Under the pieces are notes generated by a model. It was not told where the DNA came from and searched no databases. It saw only the letters and a list, made by a program, of their open reading frames with translations. A program made the position numbers and the translations under genes. DNA of 64,000 bases from VXNF01 sp964291305 (lineage in GTDB: Bacteria; Actinomycetota; Acidimicrobiia; Acidimicrobiales; CATQHL01), in the NCBI GenBank assembly GCA_964291305.2, contig OZ219783.1, forward strand, positions 558,001 through 622,000. The letters are read 5' to 3'. Numbering within the stretch: the first letter of the stretch is position 1; every line of letters begins with the position of its first letter. Positions 8,298 to 16,736 of the stretch are shown piece by piece.

Positions 8298-9260
8298 CTA
8301 ACGGCGGGAGCGGATCTCGTTGGTAATCGCCGGAATGACCTCGTGAAGGTCGCCGATCACCGCCCAGTCGGCCTTCTGGACGATGTTGGCCTCGGGGTCC
8401 AGGTTGATGGCCAGGATGTGTTTTGACCCCATGGCGCCCACCCAGTGCTGGATGGCACCGGAGATGCCCGAGGCGATGTAGACCTCCGGGGCGATTCGGG
8501 TGCCGGTCTGGCCCACCTGGTCGGAGTGCGGGCGCCAACCGTTGTTAGTGACCGCCCGGCTGCAGCCAACCTTGCCGCCCAGCAGTTCGGCCAGCTCCTC
8601 CAGGGGCGCGAAACCCTCCGCCGAGCCGACGCCTCGTCCGCCCCCCACCACAACCGGAGCGGTTGACAGCGTGACCCCGGCTGTCAGCGTCACCCGCTGG
8701 CGTACCACCGTGCGAGCCAAATCCGAGTTGAGTTCCACCTCGAAGGCCTGAACGGTCGGCTCGCCCGGCGACTCGGCCGCCGTCGCAGCCACAGCGTGCA
8801 GGCCGCAACTCAGAAGTGGCACCTCGGCTGACAGGCTTACGTCCTCTAACAGCGAGCCGCCCCACTGGATTCGCGTAATCGACCAGTCGCTGGGATCTAT
8901 GGCGAGGCAGTTGGCTACGAAGGGAACATCCAGGCGGGCCGCTGCCTGCGCCATCACCTCGTTGCCACGGTCGCTGCCGCCAGCTAGCACCGCGCCCGGC
9001 GAAAGTCCTCTGACCATGGCACAGACCACCTCGCCAAAAGCCTCCGGTCCGTAGTCCGAAAGCACCGGGTGCTCCACGGTGTGCACCACTCCGGCGCCGT
9101 ACTCGCCGGCCTCGGCAACTAGGTTGGCCTCTTCGGAGCCGATTAGGGCGGCGTGCAGCGGCAAGCCCATTTGCCCGGCCAGCGTGCGCCCGAAGGTAAG
9201 AGCTTCTCGGGTCGCCTCGGCCATGGCACCCTGATCGTGTTCCAAGACCACCAGCAGCAT
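8298..9260 (-). CDS. etfA: Electron transfer flavoprotein, alpha subunit
   Basis: This 320-residue protein has the EtfA layout. An N-terminal alpha/beta domain is followed by the C-terminal FAD domain with the characteristic PEVYIASGISGAIQHWVGAM, then AINLDPEANI and ADWAVIGD. It binds FAD at the dimer interface and accepts electrons from flavoprotein dehydrogenases. Its start ATG overlaps the etfB stop by one base, so the two subunits are made together. The upstream gene in the same transcript is a dimethylglycine/sarcosine-dehydrogenase-like enzyme, the obvious electron donor. The onward acceptor (ETF-quinone oxidoreductase) is not in the window. Confidence 0.95.
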   Translation of the reverse strand: MLLVVLEHDQGAMAEATREALTFGRTLAGQMGLPLHAALIGSEEANLVAEAGEYGAGVVHTVEHPVLSDYGPEAFGEVVCAMVRGLSPGAVLAGGSDRGNEVMAQAAARLDVPFVANCLAIDPSDWSITRIQWGGSLLEDVSLSAEVPLLSCGLHAVAATAAESPGEPTVQAFEVELNSDLARTVVRQRVTLTAGVTLSTAPVVVGGGRGVGSAEGFAPLEELAELLGGKVGCSRAVTNNGWRPHSDQVGQTGTRIAPEVYIASGISGAIQHWVGAMGSKHILAINLDPEANIVQKADWAVIGDLHEVIPAITNEIRSRR

Positions 9261-10024
9261 CAGAGCACCCCCAAGTCCGCCAAGACATCAACCGCGGCAC
9301 CAGCGGCTGCGGGACCTTCACCGAGGATCTGTGTCACCGACGCCGTATCATCCGGGCGGTGCAGCCGGCGCATGCGCTGATCGCCTTTTGGGGCATCCAG
9401 GGATAGCTCGACGACTTCCAGTCGCTTGGAGGCCAGGCGCCCGCGCATCGTCGGGTAGCGCGGCAGGTTGATGCCCTCTTTTACCCCGACGGCGGCCGGC
9501 ATAGCCATCTCATACACCTCGAAGCCGGCGTCGGTCTGACGCTGCGCCCGCACCGTCGTGCCGTCAATCTCTATTCCCTTGATGCCTCCCACGATGGGCC
9601 GGCCCAGGGCGAACGCCACCCTGATGCCCACTTGGAAGCCCCCCGAGTCGGCGGACTCGTTGCCGAAGATCAGCAGATCGAAGGGCCCATTGTCCTGCTC
9701 CAGAGTCCTTATGGCGGCCACTAGGGCGGCCGCGGTGCGTTGAGGGTCCCAAGGCGACCCGTCGGTAGGCACTAGCACCCCGTGGTGAGCGCCCACCGAG
9801 GCTGCGTAGCGCAACTGTTCTGCCGCCTCTGGCGGGCCCAGCGTAAGCACCGTGACCTCGCCGCCGTGCTCCTCGCATAGCTGCACGGCTTCCTCTACCC
9901 CACATTCCTCGTGCGGGCTGGTAGTGAAGCCCAGGTGGGCGGTGTCGACCGCCTGGCCGTCGGGGGTGACGTTTATCCGGGCGCCCGGCGCCGGCACCCG
10001 CTTAACGCAGCAACAGATCCGCAT
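9260..10024 (-). CDS. etfB: Electron transfer flavoprotein, beta subunit
   Basis: The 254-residue product begins MRICCCVKRVPAPGARI and contains the AMP/nucleotide-binding core of EtfB (DLLIFGNESADSGGFQVGI, then VYEMAMPAAVGVKEGIN, LPRYPTMRGRL and ASKRLEVVEL). EtfB pairs with EtfA; the AMP site is structural in most ETFs. It lies 32 bp downstream of the large flavoprotein dehydrogenase gene and overlaps etfA. The three form a dehydrogenase-plus-acceptor unit. Confidence 0.95.
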   Translation of the reverse strand: MRICCCVKRVPAPGARINVTPDGQAVDTAHLGFTTSPHEECGVEEAVQLCEEHGGEVTVLTLGPPEAAEQLRYAASVGAHHGVLVPTDGSPWDPQRTAAALVAAIRTLEQDNGPFDLLIFGNESADSGGFQVGIRVAFALGRPIVGGIKGIEIDGTTVRAQRQTDAGFEVYEMAMPAAVGVKEGINLPRYPTMRGRLASKRLEVVELSLDAPKGDQRMRRLHRPDDTASVTQILGEGPAAAGAAVDVLADLGVL

Positions 10025-10056
10025 CGCCGCTACCTCGTGGCCTCCAACGTCTGACC

Positions 10057-12582
10057 TCAGTCCCGCAGCCGACTGTTTTCGGGGTCGAAGACCGGTCCGG
10101 TTCCTGCAACCCGCACTGGGAACAACTCGTTCATGTACATGACCTGCAGTTCGGTGCCGGCCGCGGCAAGTTCGAGCGGCAGGTAACTCATTAGCAGGTA
10201 CCTGTCCACCGACGGACCTGGCCCGGCGCTAGTAACCCGTGAAACCCGCCCGTGGCTGTCGGTGATCCGCTGGCCATCGTTAGTCAGGAGCGGCTCGTTG
10301 CCTCCCTGCATGTAACGCTTGCGGCCTTGGCTATCGGTGTGGCCTTCCACGGTCAGCACGCACATCTGCACTTCGGGTTCGCCGACCTGGCGGGCGGCCA
10401 AATAGCGCTCCTTGCCGATGAAGTCGGCGTCCTTTACTCGAGGGCGGGCTAGGCCGGCCTCCAACGGGTTGTACTCACTCTCCAGTTCGGCACCCATAAG
10501 GCGGTAGCCCTTTTCCAGGCGGCCCGAGGTTCCGTAGACGCCGCCGCCAGTGGGCCTAAGCCCTAGGTCTGTGCCGACGGCCATGAGCGCGTCCCACAGG
10601 TAGGGTCCGTTCTCCCAGGCGGTGTAGATCTCCCAGCCGGTGTCGCCCACGTAAGAGATGCGGAACAGTCCAGTAGCAATAGTTCGGTCGCCACAGCGCA
10701 ACTCCGCCGGAGTCACCGAGCCGTAGGGCGCGTCGCCCCAACGGTGATCGCATAAGGCGCTCAAAACCTCTGGGGCGTTAGGCCCCCACAGCCCCAGGGT
10801 GGTGATGCTGTTGGTGATGTTGGCGAAGCGGACCGAACCGTCGGTGGGCATGTGTCGGCGTACCCAGAACTCGTCGCGGCCGCCGTCGAAGACGCCGGTG
10901 ACGATGTACACCTCCTCGGGGCCGGTGCGCATCATCGTGAGGTCGGAATGGAACCCACCGTCGGGGGTTAGCCAGGGGGTATAGACCGCCCGACCCACAG
11001 GCACGTCTACGCGGTTCACGGCCAGCCGGTCGGCGAACTCCACGGCACCAGGACCCGAAAGGGAGAAGATTTGGAAGGCGCTGAGATCTACCAGTCCGCA
11101 GTTCTCCCGCAGGTTGAGGTGCTCGCCCATCGTGATGGGGCTCCACCAGCGGGCATCCCATTCCACCTCCCGGTCCTCTAGCCCGTAGCGCTCCACTAGG
11201 TCGGCGTTGGAGGCGAACCATTGCGGGCGTTCCCAGGTACGGGCCTGGAAGAACTCGGCGCCGAGAGCCTGCTGGCGCGAGAAGTAGGGGCTCACCTTCA
11301 GGTTGCGGCGGCTCTCCCACTGCTCGGCGGGGTGGACGATGCCGTAGGTTTTGTTGAAATGCTCCTCGGCTCGGGCCCAGATGTGGGTGTCACTGCGTTC
11401 CTCGGGGTAGAAGCGGGCCACGTCGGCACCGTGAGTGTCTATGACCCGCGGATAGCCGAAGGTCATCCATTCCGCCACCACTTGGGCCATACCTGGGCCC
11501 TCTTTCACCCAAATGGCTGCAGCCGACCAGAGGTTGCGCACATCGGGCACCTCACCGAGGCAGGGCATGGCATCGGGCGTAAGCGACAACAAACCGTTGA
11601 TGGCGTAGCGGATCTCGGCGTCGCCCAACATGTCCATTAGCTCTATGGCCTGCTCCATCTGCGGATCGAAGTCGTCGGGCGTGAAAGGCATCTCCGTAGG
11701 CGACAGGGCTGCCTCGTCGTTGGAGGGGATGCTGTCGGGATGGTGCAGGATCGGCCGGTGGGCGTAGGAGCCGACCTCCATCGAGCCCGCCGACTGCCGC
11801 TCATAGCAGAACGTGTCCATGTCGCGCACGATGGGGTAGCCAATCTCGTTGTTCGTCTCAGCCAGCACGTCTATCGGCCCCACGTCGGCCATCTGATGCA
11901 CCGCCGGCACCAGCGGAATATAGGCGCCAGCCATGTTGGCCACCCTGTTAGACCACACCCCGCAGGCGATCACCACGTATTCGGTGGCAATAGTGCCCTT
12001 GTCTGTTACAACCGACTCCACGGTACGCATGCCCGGTAGCGGGCCTTCGGTGGTGGTGATGTCCAGCACCTCGGTGTTAGCGAACACTCCGCAGCCGGCT
12101 TCGATGGCCAGCTTGCGCATCTCCGTGCCCGTTTCCAGCGAGTCCACCACCGAGACCGTGGGGCAGTAGAAGCCACCCAGGATGGCCTCGGAGTTGATGA
12201 AAGGCACCAGCTGGCGTACCTCTTCAGGCGTCAGCAGGTAAGCCTCTATACCCCAGGCCACGGCCGAGGTCATGCGCCGTTGGAACTCGTGCATGCGCTC
12301 GGCTGTGCGAGCCACCTCGATACCGCCGGAGTCCACCGAGAGTCCTAGATCGCGATACTGGTTGGCGCTTTGCTCGCCGAGCAAGCACATCTCCTTGTTG
12401 TGATCCACGGGAAAGATGAAGTTGGATGCGTGTCCTGTGGAGCCGCCAGGGTTCGGCAGGGGACCCTTGTCGAGCAGCACCAAATCGGTCCAGCCAAGCT
12501 TGGCCAGGTGTCCTACCAGGCAGTTCCCGACGATCCCTGCGCCGATGACCACGCAGCGGGCCTTGGCGGGTAGTTCGCTCAC
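10057..12582 (-). CDS. Dimethylglycine/sarcosine dehydrogenase-like flavoprotein (DAO + GcvT domains)
   Basis: The GTG at 12582 is preferred to the ATG at 12675 because GGAGG lies 6 bp upstream and the family begins there (SELPAKARCVVIGAGIVGN). The 841-residue product has an N-terminal FAD domain with GxGxxGN and STGHASNF, whose His occupies the position of the covalent FAD link in mammalian dimethylglycine and sarcosine dehydrogenases. A substrate domain follows, then from about residue 440 a GcvT-like folate-binding half. Such enzymes oxidatively demethylate N-methyl amino acids and hand the carbon to tetrahydrofolate. etfB and etfA follow directly, and fhs and an MTHFR-like gene are divergent neighbours, which supports this role. 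The exact substrate is uncertain. Confidence 0.88.
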   Translation of the reverse strand: MSELPAKARCVVIGAGIVGNCLVGHLAKLGWTDLVLLDKGPLPNPGGSTGHASNFIFPVDHNKEMCLLGEQSANQYRDLGLSVDSGGIEVARTAERMHEFQRRMTSAVAWGIEAYLLTPEEVRQLVPFINSEAILGGFYCPTVSVVDSLETGTEMRKLAIEAGCGVFANTEVLDITTTEGPLPGMRTVESVVTDKGTIATEYVVIACGVWSNRVANMAGAYIPLVPAVHQMADVGPIDVLAETNNEIGYPIVRDMDTFCYERQSAGSMEVGSYAHRPILHHPDSIPSNDEAALSPTEMPFTPDDFDPQMEQAIELMDMLGDAEIRYAINGLLSLTPDAMPCLGEVPDVRNLWSAAAIWVKEGPGMAQVVAEWMTFGYPRVIDTHGADVARFYPEERSDTHIWARAEEHFNKTYGIVHPAEQWESRRNLKVSPYFSRQQALGAEFFQARTWERPQWFASNADLVERYGLEDREVEWDARWWSPITMGEHLNLRENCGLVDLSAFQIFSLSGPGAVEFADRLAVNRVDVPVGRAVYTPWLTPDGGFHSDLTMMRTGPEEVYIVTGVFDGGRDEFWVRRHMPTDGSVRFANITNSITTLGLWGPNAPEVLSALCDHRWGDAPYGSVTPAELRCGDRTIATGLFRISYVGDTGWEIYTAWENGPYLWDALMAVGTDLGLRPTGGGVYGTSGRLEKGYRLMGAELESEYNPLEAGLARPRVKDADFIGKERYLAARQVGEPEVQMCVLTVEGHTDSQGRKRYMQGGNEPLLTNDGQRITDSHGRVSRVTSAGPGPSVDRYLLMSYLPLELAAAGTELQVMYMNELFPVRVAGTGPVFDPENSRLRD

Positions 12583-12751
12583 GTCGTGCCTCCGCGATCG
12601 GCGGGGCACCACTGTGCGTGCCCCTTCTGTATCGTTTGAATCGTTATAGTTCGGACGGGCGGATGCTGGGTCCATGGCTATCTACCCGGACCTAACTTCC
12701 TGCTGCCGTGACAAGCAACGTCCCCGTGCGCTGTGTTAGCGTTCTGTAATG

Positions 12752-12764
12752 TGGAATCGTTCCA
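12752..12764. promoter_or_regulatory. Palindrome TGGAATCGTTCCA in divergent promoter region
   Basis: A perfect 5-3-5 palindrome lies in the 285 bp between the leftward dehydrogenase-etfBA transcript and the rightward fhs gene. A second arm, GGAAC at 12771-12775, also pairs with GTTCC at 12759-12763. The form resembles IclR-type operators (TGGAA...TTCCA). Function is inferred from position only. Confidence 0.45.
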
Positions 12765-12867
12765 ACATACGGAACACGAACATAGCTACTTTAGCGCGCC
12801 GACCACCCACCCGGGGTCGCGGGGCATACGCTCATGCCAACTGCGCCCAGACAACGTAGGGGGATAA

Positions 12868-14565
12868 ATGGCTTTTCCATCAGACTTGGAGATTGCATCG
12901 CAGGCCCAACTGCGGCCGCTGGAGGAAATTGCCGCAGGTTCCGGGATCCCTTCGGAGTGCCTGGAGTTCTATGGGAAGGGCGCGGCCAAGTTGGACCTTT
13001 CCGCAGCCGACGCAATGGCCGACCGGCCGCGGGCCCGCTATGTGGTGGTCTCGGCCATCACGCCGACACCGTTGGGCGAGGGCAAGACCACCACCACCGT
13101 GGGACTTGGTCAAGCCTTCGGGCACATCGGGCGCACGGCTACCATTGCCATACGCCAACCTTCTATGGGTCCCACGTTCGGTATCAAGGGGGGCGCGGCC
13201 GGCGGCGGTTACAGCCAGGTAGTGCCGATGGAGCTGTTCAACCTCCACCTCACCGGCGATATGCACGCCGTGACCGCGGCCCACAACCTCTGCTCTGCCA
13301 TGGTGGATGCGCACCTCTACCACGGCAATGAACTGGGCCTAGACATCCACAACATCACCTGGCGCCGGGTGCTGGACATAAACGACCGAGCACTACGCAA
13401 TGTCACCATCGGCCTAGGCGGGCGGCTGGACGGCATTCCCCGCGAGAGCGGCTTTGACATCACCGCTGCCTCGGAGGTAATGGCGACCTTGGCGCTGTGT
13501 AGCTCTTTGGCGGATCTGCGTGCCCGACTGGGCTGCATCGTCGTGGGCTACACCTCTGCTGGCACCCCAGTGACCGCCGAGGAGATCGGCGTGGCCGGAT
13601 CTATGGCGGTCATCTTGCGGGAGGCGATCAAGCCAAACCTGATGCAAACGCTGGAGAACACGCCGGCGCTGGTGCACACGGGGCCGTTTGGCAACATCGC
13701 TACCGGCAACTCCTCCATCGTGGCCGACCAGATCGGGATTCGCATGAGCGACTTCCTGCTGACCGAGGCTGGCTTCGGCGCCGACATGGGGGCCGAGCGA
13801 TTCTTCAACATTAAGTGCCGCTACTCGGGGCTGGCGCCCGACGCCGCTGTGCTAGTGGCCACCGTGCGCGGGCTAAAGGCGCACTCCGGCCGCCATCACA
13901 TTGTGGCTGGTCGGCCGCTTCCGGATGCCCTGCTGGCCGAGAACCCCGACGAGGTACACCTCGGCGGAGACAATCTGCGCAAGCAGATCCAGAACATTCA
14001 GTTGCACGGTTGCACGCCGGTGGTGGCTATCAACGCCTTCCCCGAGGACCATCCCGCCGACCTGGCGGCCGTGGCCGAAATCGCCGCCGAGTTCGGTGTG
14101 CGTGCCACGGCCACCACCCACTTTGCTGAAGGAGGCCGTGGTGCTGCCGAACTGGCCGAAGCGGTGGCCGAAGCCGCCGAGGAGGAGAGCCACTTCTCGG
14201 TGTTGTACCCCGACGAAGCGTCGCTGCGTGACAAGATTCATTCGGTCGCCACCAAGGTCTACGGGGCGGAAGATGTGGAGTACTCCCCGCAGGCGGCCAA
14301 GCAAATCGCTACCTACACCGAGGCGGGGTTTGGTCACCTGCCAGTTTGCATTGCCAAGACCCACCTTTCGATCTCCTCCGACGCTTCGTTGAAAGGGGCG
14401 CCGACGGGCTGGACTCTGCCGGTGCGGGAGGTGCGGGCTTCGGTGGGTGCTGGATTTGTCTACCCCATCTGCGGCCAGATGCGCACGATGCCGGGCCTGG
14501 GGCGGGTACCAGCAGCCAAGGGCATCGACATCGACGCCAACGGCAACATTATTGGTTTGAGTTGA
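12868..14565 (+). CDS. fhs: Formate-tetrahydrofolate ligase
   Basis: This 565-residue enzyme has the usual family length. The ATP-binding P-loop is TPTPLGEGKTTTTVGL, followed by RQPSMGPTFGIKGGAAGGGY and the LTGDMHAVTAAHNL helix; the conserved EAGFGADMG-type region reads LTEAGFGADMGAERFF. It interconverts formate, THF and ATP with 10-formyl-THF. Next to a folate-dependent demethylating enzyme it may run in the ATP-forming direction, releasing formate, or supply purine and methionine synthesis. A ribosome site (AGGGGGA) precedes the ATG. The last codons (GIDIDANGN) are copied several times downstream (see the repeat at 14532). Confidence 0.97.
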   Translation: MAFPSDLEIASQAQLRPLEEIAAGSGIPSECLEFYGKGAAKLDLSAADAMADRPRARYVVVSAITPTPLGEGKTTTTVGLGQAFGHIGRTATIAIRQPSMGPTFGIKGGAAGGGYSQVVPMELFNLHLTGDMHAVTAAHNLCSAMVDAHLYHGNELGLDIHNITWRRVLDINDRALRNVTIGLGGRLDGIPRESGFDITAASEVMATLALCSSLADLRARLGCIVVGYTSAGTPVTAEEIGVAGSMAVILREAIKPNLMQTLENTPALVHTGPFGNIATGNSSIVADQIGIRMSDFLLTEAGFGADMGAERFFNIKCRYSGLAPDAAVLVATVRGLKAHSGRHHIVAGRPLPDALLAENPDEVHLGGDNLRKQIQNIQLHGCTPVVAINAFPEDHPADLAAVAEIAAEFGVRATATTHFAEGGRGAAELAEAVAEAAEEESHFSVLYPDEASLRDKIHSVATKVYGAEDVEYSPQAAKQIATYTEAGFGHLPVCIAKTHLSISSDASLKGAPTGWTLPVREVRASVGAGFVYPICGQMRTMPGLGRVPAAKGIDIDANGNIIGLS

Positions 14566-14790
14566 TGGAAGAGCTGCGGGTATCGACCTCGACTTCGACG
14601 CCAACGGCCCGAGTCATCCTGGGGCTCAGTTGATGGATTATTGGACTCAGTTGATGAGAGCAGAATCGATGCGGGTACCGGCAGCCAAGGGCATAGACAT
14701 CGACGCCAACGGCCCGAGTCATTATTGGGCTCAGTTGATGGAAGAGCTGCGGGTATTGGCATCGGCCTCGACGCCAACGGCCCGAGCCAT
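14532..14790 (+). repeat. Iterated copies of the fhs 3' end
   Basis: CGACGCCAACGGC, from the last codons of fhs, recurs at 14532, 14596, 14701 and 14769. It is flanked by other shared pieces (TTGATGGAAGAGCTGCGGGT at about 14564 and 14735; CCCGAGTCAT; GGGACTCA). The copies are imperfect and spaced 64, 105 and 68 bp. They fill the gap to the next gene and carry several short frames that look like N-terminal extensions but are not. Confidence 0.85.
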
Positions 14791-14805
14791 CCTGGGACTC
14801 AACTG

Positions 14806-15693
14806 ATGGGAGCCGCCCCGCGCTCGCGGCGCCGGCTAATCGGCGGAGAGAATCCCACCGAACGCCGCGCCCGCTTAGAACTCATCGAGGCCAGCAACCT
14901 CGAGGTAATCCCGCTGCGCAGTCTGGACGAAGCCCTCTCGGCCCTGCCGCCGGCCTCGCGGGTTTCGGTCACGGCGTCGCCGGCGAAAGGTCTAGACGCC
15001 ACCCTGGAGATCACTGAGCGGCTGCTTGCCGATGGGCATAACGCAATCCCTCATATCTCGGCCCGGCTGGTGCGCGACCCTAACCACACCCGGGCGATCG
15101 CCTCCTGGTTGCGAACTAACGGAATCAGGGAAATTTTCCTCGTGGGCGGCGATGTCGCTGAGCCTGGCCACTACCACGAAGCGTTGACCTTCTTGGCTGA
15201 TCTGTTGGAGGCCGACCACGGGTTGCAGCAGGTGGGGGTCACTGCCTACCCCGACGGCCATCCTCTGATCGAGACGCCGGTGCTGCACGCAGCGCTGCAT
15301 GCCAAGCAAGCACTGTTAGACGAGGCCAAGCTAGACGGCTATTGCAGCACGCAGATGTGCTTCGACCCCGCCGGAATTGTCAACTGGTTAGCCGACGAGC
15401 GGCGGGCGGGCCTCACACTGCCGGTGCATTTAGGGATTGCCGGTGTGGTAGATCGGGCCAAGCTGCTGGGCATTGGCGTTCGCCTAGGAATCGGACAGTC
15501 GCTGCGCTACCTGCGCAAGAACCGCCGAGCTATGACCAGGCTGATGACCGTGCCGCACTACGACCCCAACGACCTCTTGGTGCCGTTGAGTTCGCACGCC
15601 GCAGAGCTGGACATCGCAGGGCTGCACGTCTTCACTTTCAACCAAGTGGCGGCTACGGCGGAGTGGCGTCAGCGGAACCTATCCGTGGGGTGA
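14806..15693 (+). CDS. Methylenetetrahydrofolate reductase family protein
   Basis: The start at 14806 (MGAAPRSRRRLIGGENPTE) is chosen because everything upstream in this frame is the fhs-end repeat. The 295-residue product is a TIM-barrel of the MetF/MTHFR type: SVTASPAKGLDATLEITERL (substrate/FAD region), HISARLVRDPNHT, EIFLVGGDVAEPGHY, CSTQMCFDP, PVHLGIAGVVDRAKLL and a final FNQVAAT. The family reduces 5,10-methylene-THF to 5-methyl-THF using FAD. The classical PVPGIMP-type loop reads LPVHLGIAG. Coupled to fhs, it completes a small THF-carbon module. A related reductase of modified substrate preference cannot be excluded. Confidence 0.82.
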   Translation: MGAAPRSRRRLIGGENPTERRARLELIEASNLEVIPLRSLDEALSALPPASRVSVTASPAKGLDATLEITERLLADGHNAIPHISARLVRDPNHTRAIASWLRTNGIREIFLVGGDVAEPGHYHEALTFLADLLEADHGLQQVGVTAYPDGHPLIETPVLHAALHAKQALLDEAKLDGYCSTQMCFDPAGIVNWLADERRAGLTLPVHLGIAGVVDRAKLLGIGVRLGIGQSLRYLRKNRRAMTRLMTVPHYDPNDLLVPLSSHAAELDIAGLHVFTFNQVAATAEWRQRNLSVG

Positions 15694-15780
15694 TTCTTGG
15701 GGTGATACCACCTACTTGGGTCCCCTACTTAACCCCACCCCCGGATGCGAACGGCTCGGCACGGTAGGCTGATTCGTGAG

Positions 15781-16617
15781 ATGGCACCGGCAACGACTGA
15801 TCTTCCTGGGGTAGGCCCTATTGGTGATAACTCGGGTGATAGCTCCACCTCAGGCGATTCCAATAGCAGCTCTGCCGACGGTGCCGTATTGGCCTTCGAG
15901 GGCGTCTCTAAGGTCTTTCCCGACGGCACGCATGCCCTAGAGGATGTCAGCTTCTCGGTGAGCCGTGGCGAGTTCGTGACCCTGGTAGGGCCGTCGGGAT
16001 GTGGCAAGTCCACGCTCTTGCGGATCGCGTCAGACTTGGACAGCGCTACCGGCGGCGCAGTGCAGGTGGACCGCGACCGGATTGGCTACATCTTCCAGGA
16101 TGCCACGCTGATGCCGTGGCGCACGGTGCTCGGCAACGTGGAACTGCTAGGCGAGTTGCACGGCTACTCCAAACAGGAGCGCCGCCGCCTGGCGAGGGCC
16201 GCTATCAGCACCGTCGGCCTCGAAGGGTTCGAGGGCCACTACCCCAAAGCCCTTTCCGGCGGCATGCGTATGCGCGCCTCCATTGCCCGCACGCTTACCC
16301 TCAACCCCCCTTTGTTCCTGTTCGATGAGCCGTTCGGGGCACTCGACGAAATCACCCGTGAACGACTCAATGAGGAGACCATCTCGCTGTTCATGCGCGA
16401 GCGGTTCGCCGCGCTGTTCATCACGCACTCGATCTATGAGGCGGTCTACCTCTCCACGCGGGTACTAGTGATGTCACCCCGGCCCGGTCGCATCGTGGCG
16501 AGCTTCGACATTCCCTTCGAATACCCTCGGGCCTCCAAGCTGCGCTACGAAGCCGACTTCGCCGAGTTGACCGGTGCCGTCTCGGCCGCCCTGCGCGGCT
16601 CCTTCGGTCACGACTAA
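15781..16617 (+). CDS. ABC transporter ATPase, nitrate/sulfonate/taurine type, orphan
   Basis: The 278-residue ATPase has Walker A (GPSGCGKST), a Q-loop (YIFQDATLMPWRT), a Walker B (LFLFDEPFGALDE) and an H-loop (FITHSIYEA). MPWRT is typical of TauB/SsuB/NrtD-type subunits. The signature reads LSGGMRMRASIA, with Met in place of the usual Gln, and the A-loop side has RIASDLDSATGG instead of xxAGL. No permease or binding protein is adjacent, which is unusual for this class. The following gene is a luciferase-like monooxygenase, a common neighbour of sulfonate importers. The first 40 residues are Ser/Asp-rich and probably disordered. Confidence 0.85.
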   Translation: MAPATTDLPGVGPIGDNSGDSSTSGDSNSSSADGAVLAFEGVSKVFPDGTHALEDVSFSVSRGEFVTLVGPSGCGKSTLLRIASDLDSATGGAVQVDRDRIGYIFQDATLMPWRTVLGNVELLGELHGYSKQERRRLARAAISTVGLEGFEGHYPKALSGGMRMRASIARTLTLNPPLFLFDEPFGALDEITRERLNEETISLFMRERFAALFITHSIYEAVYLSTRVLVMSPRPGRIVASFDIPFEYPRASKLRYEADFAELTGAVSAALRGSFGHD

Positions 16618-16736
16618 CGCGGGCCGATAACGCCGAGCGATGACGCGGGCCGACGAGTTATCCCCAGAGACAGCACCCGCCAGGCTAAAAGCGAGAACTT
16701 CCAGAGACTTTCAGACAGGAGGTAGTTGAGGTAGTT

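Noticed and set aside
10057..12675. Start of the dehydrogenase at ATG 12675
   Set aside because: The added 31 residues are not part of the family and GGAGG precedes the GTG at 12582.
14641..14805. N-terminal extension of the MTHFR-like protein
   Set aside because: It is entirely made of fhs-end repeat copies.
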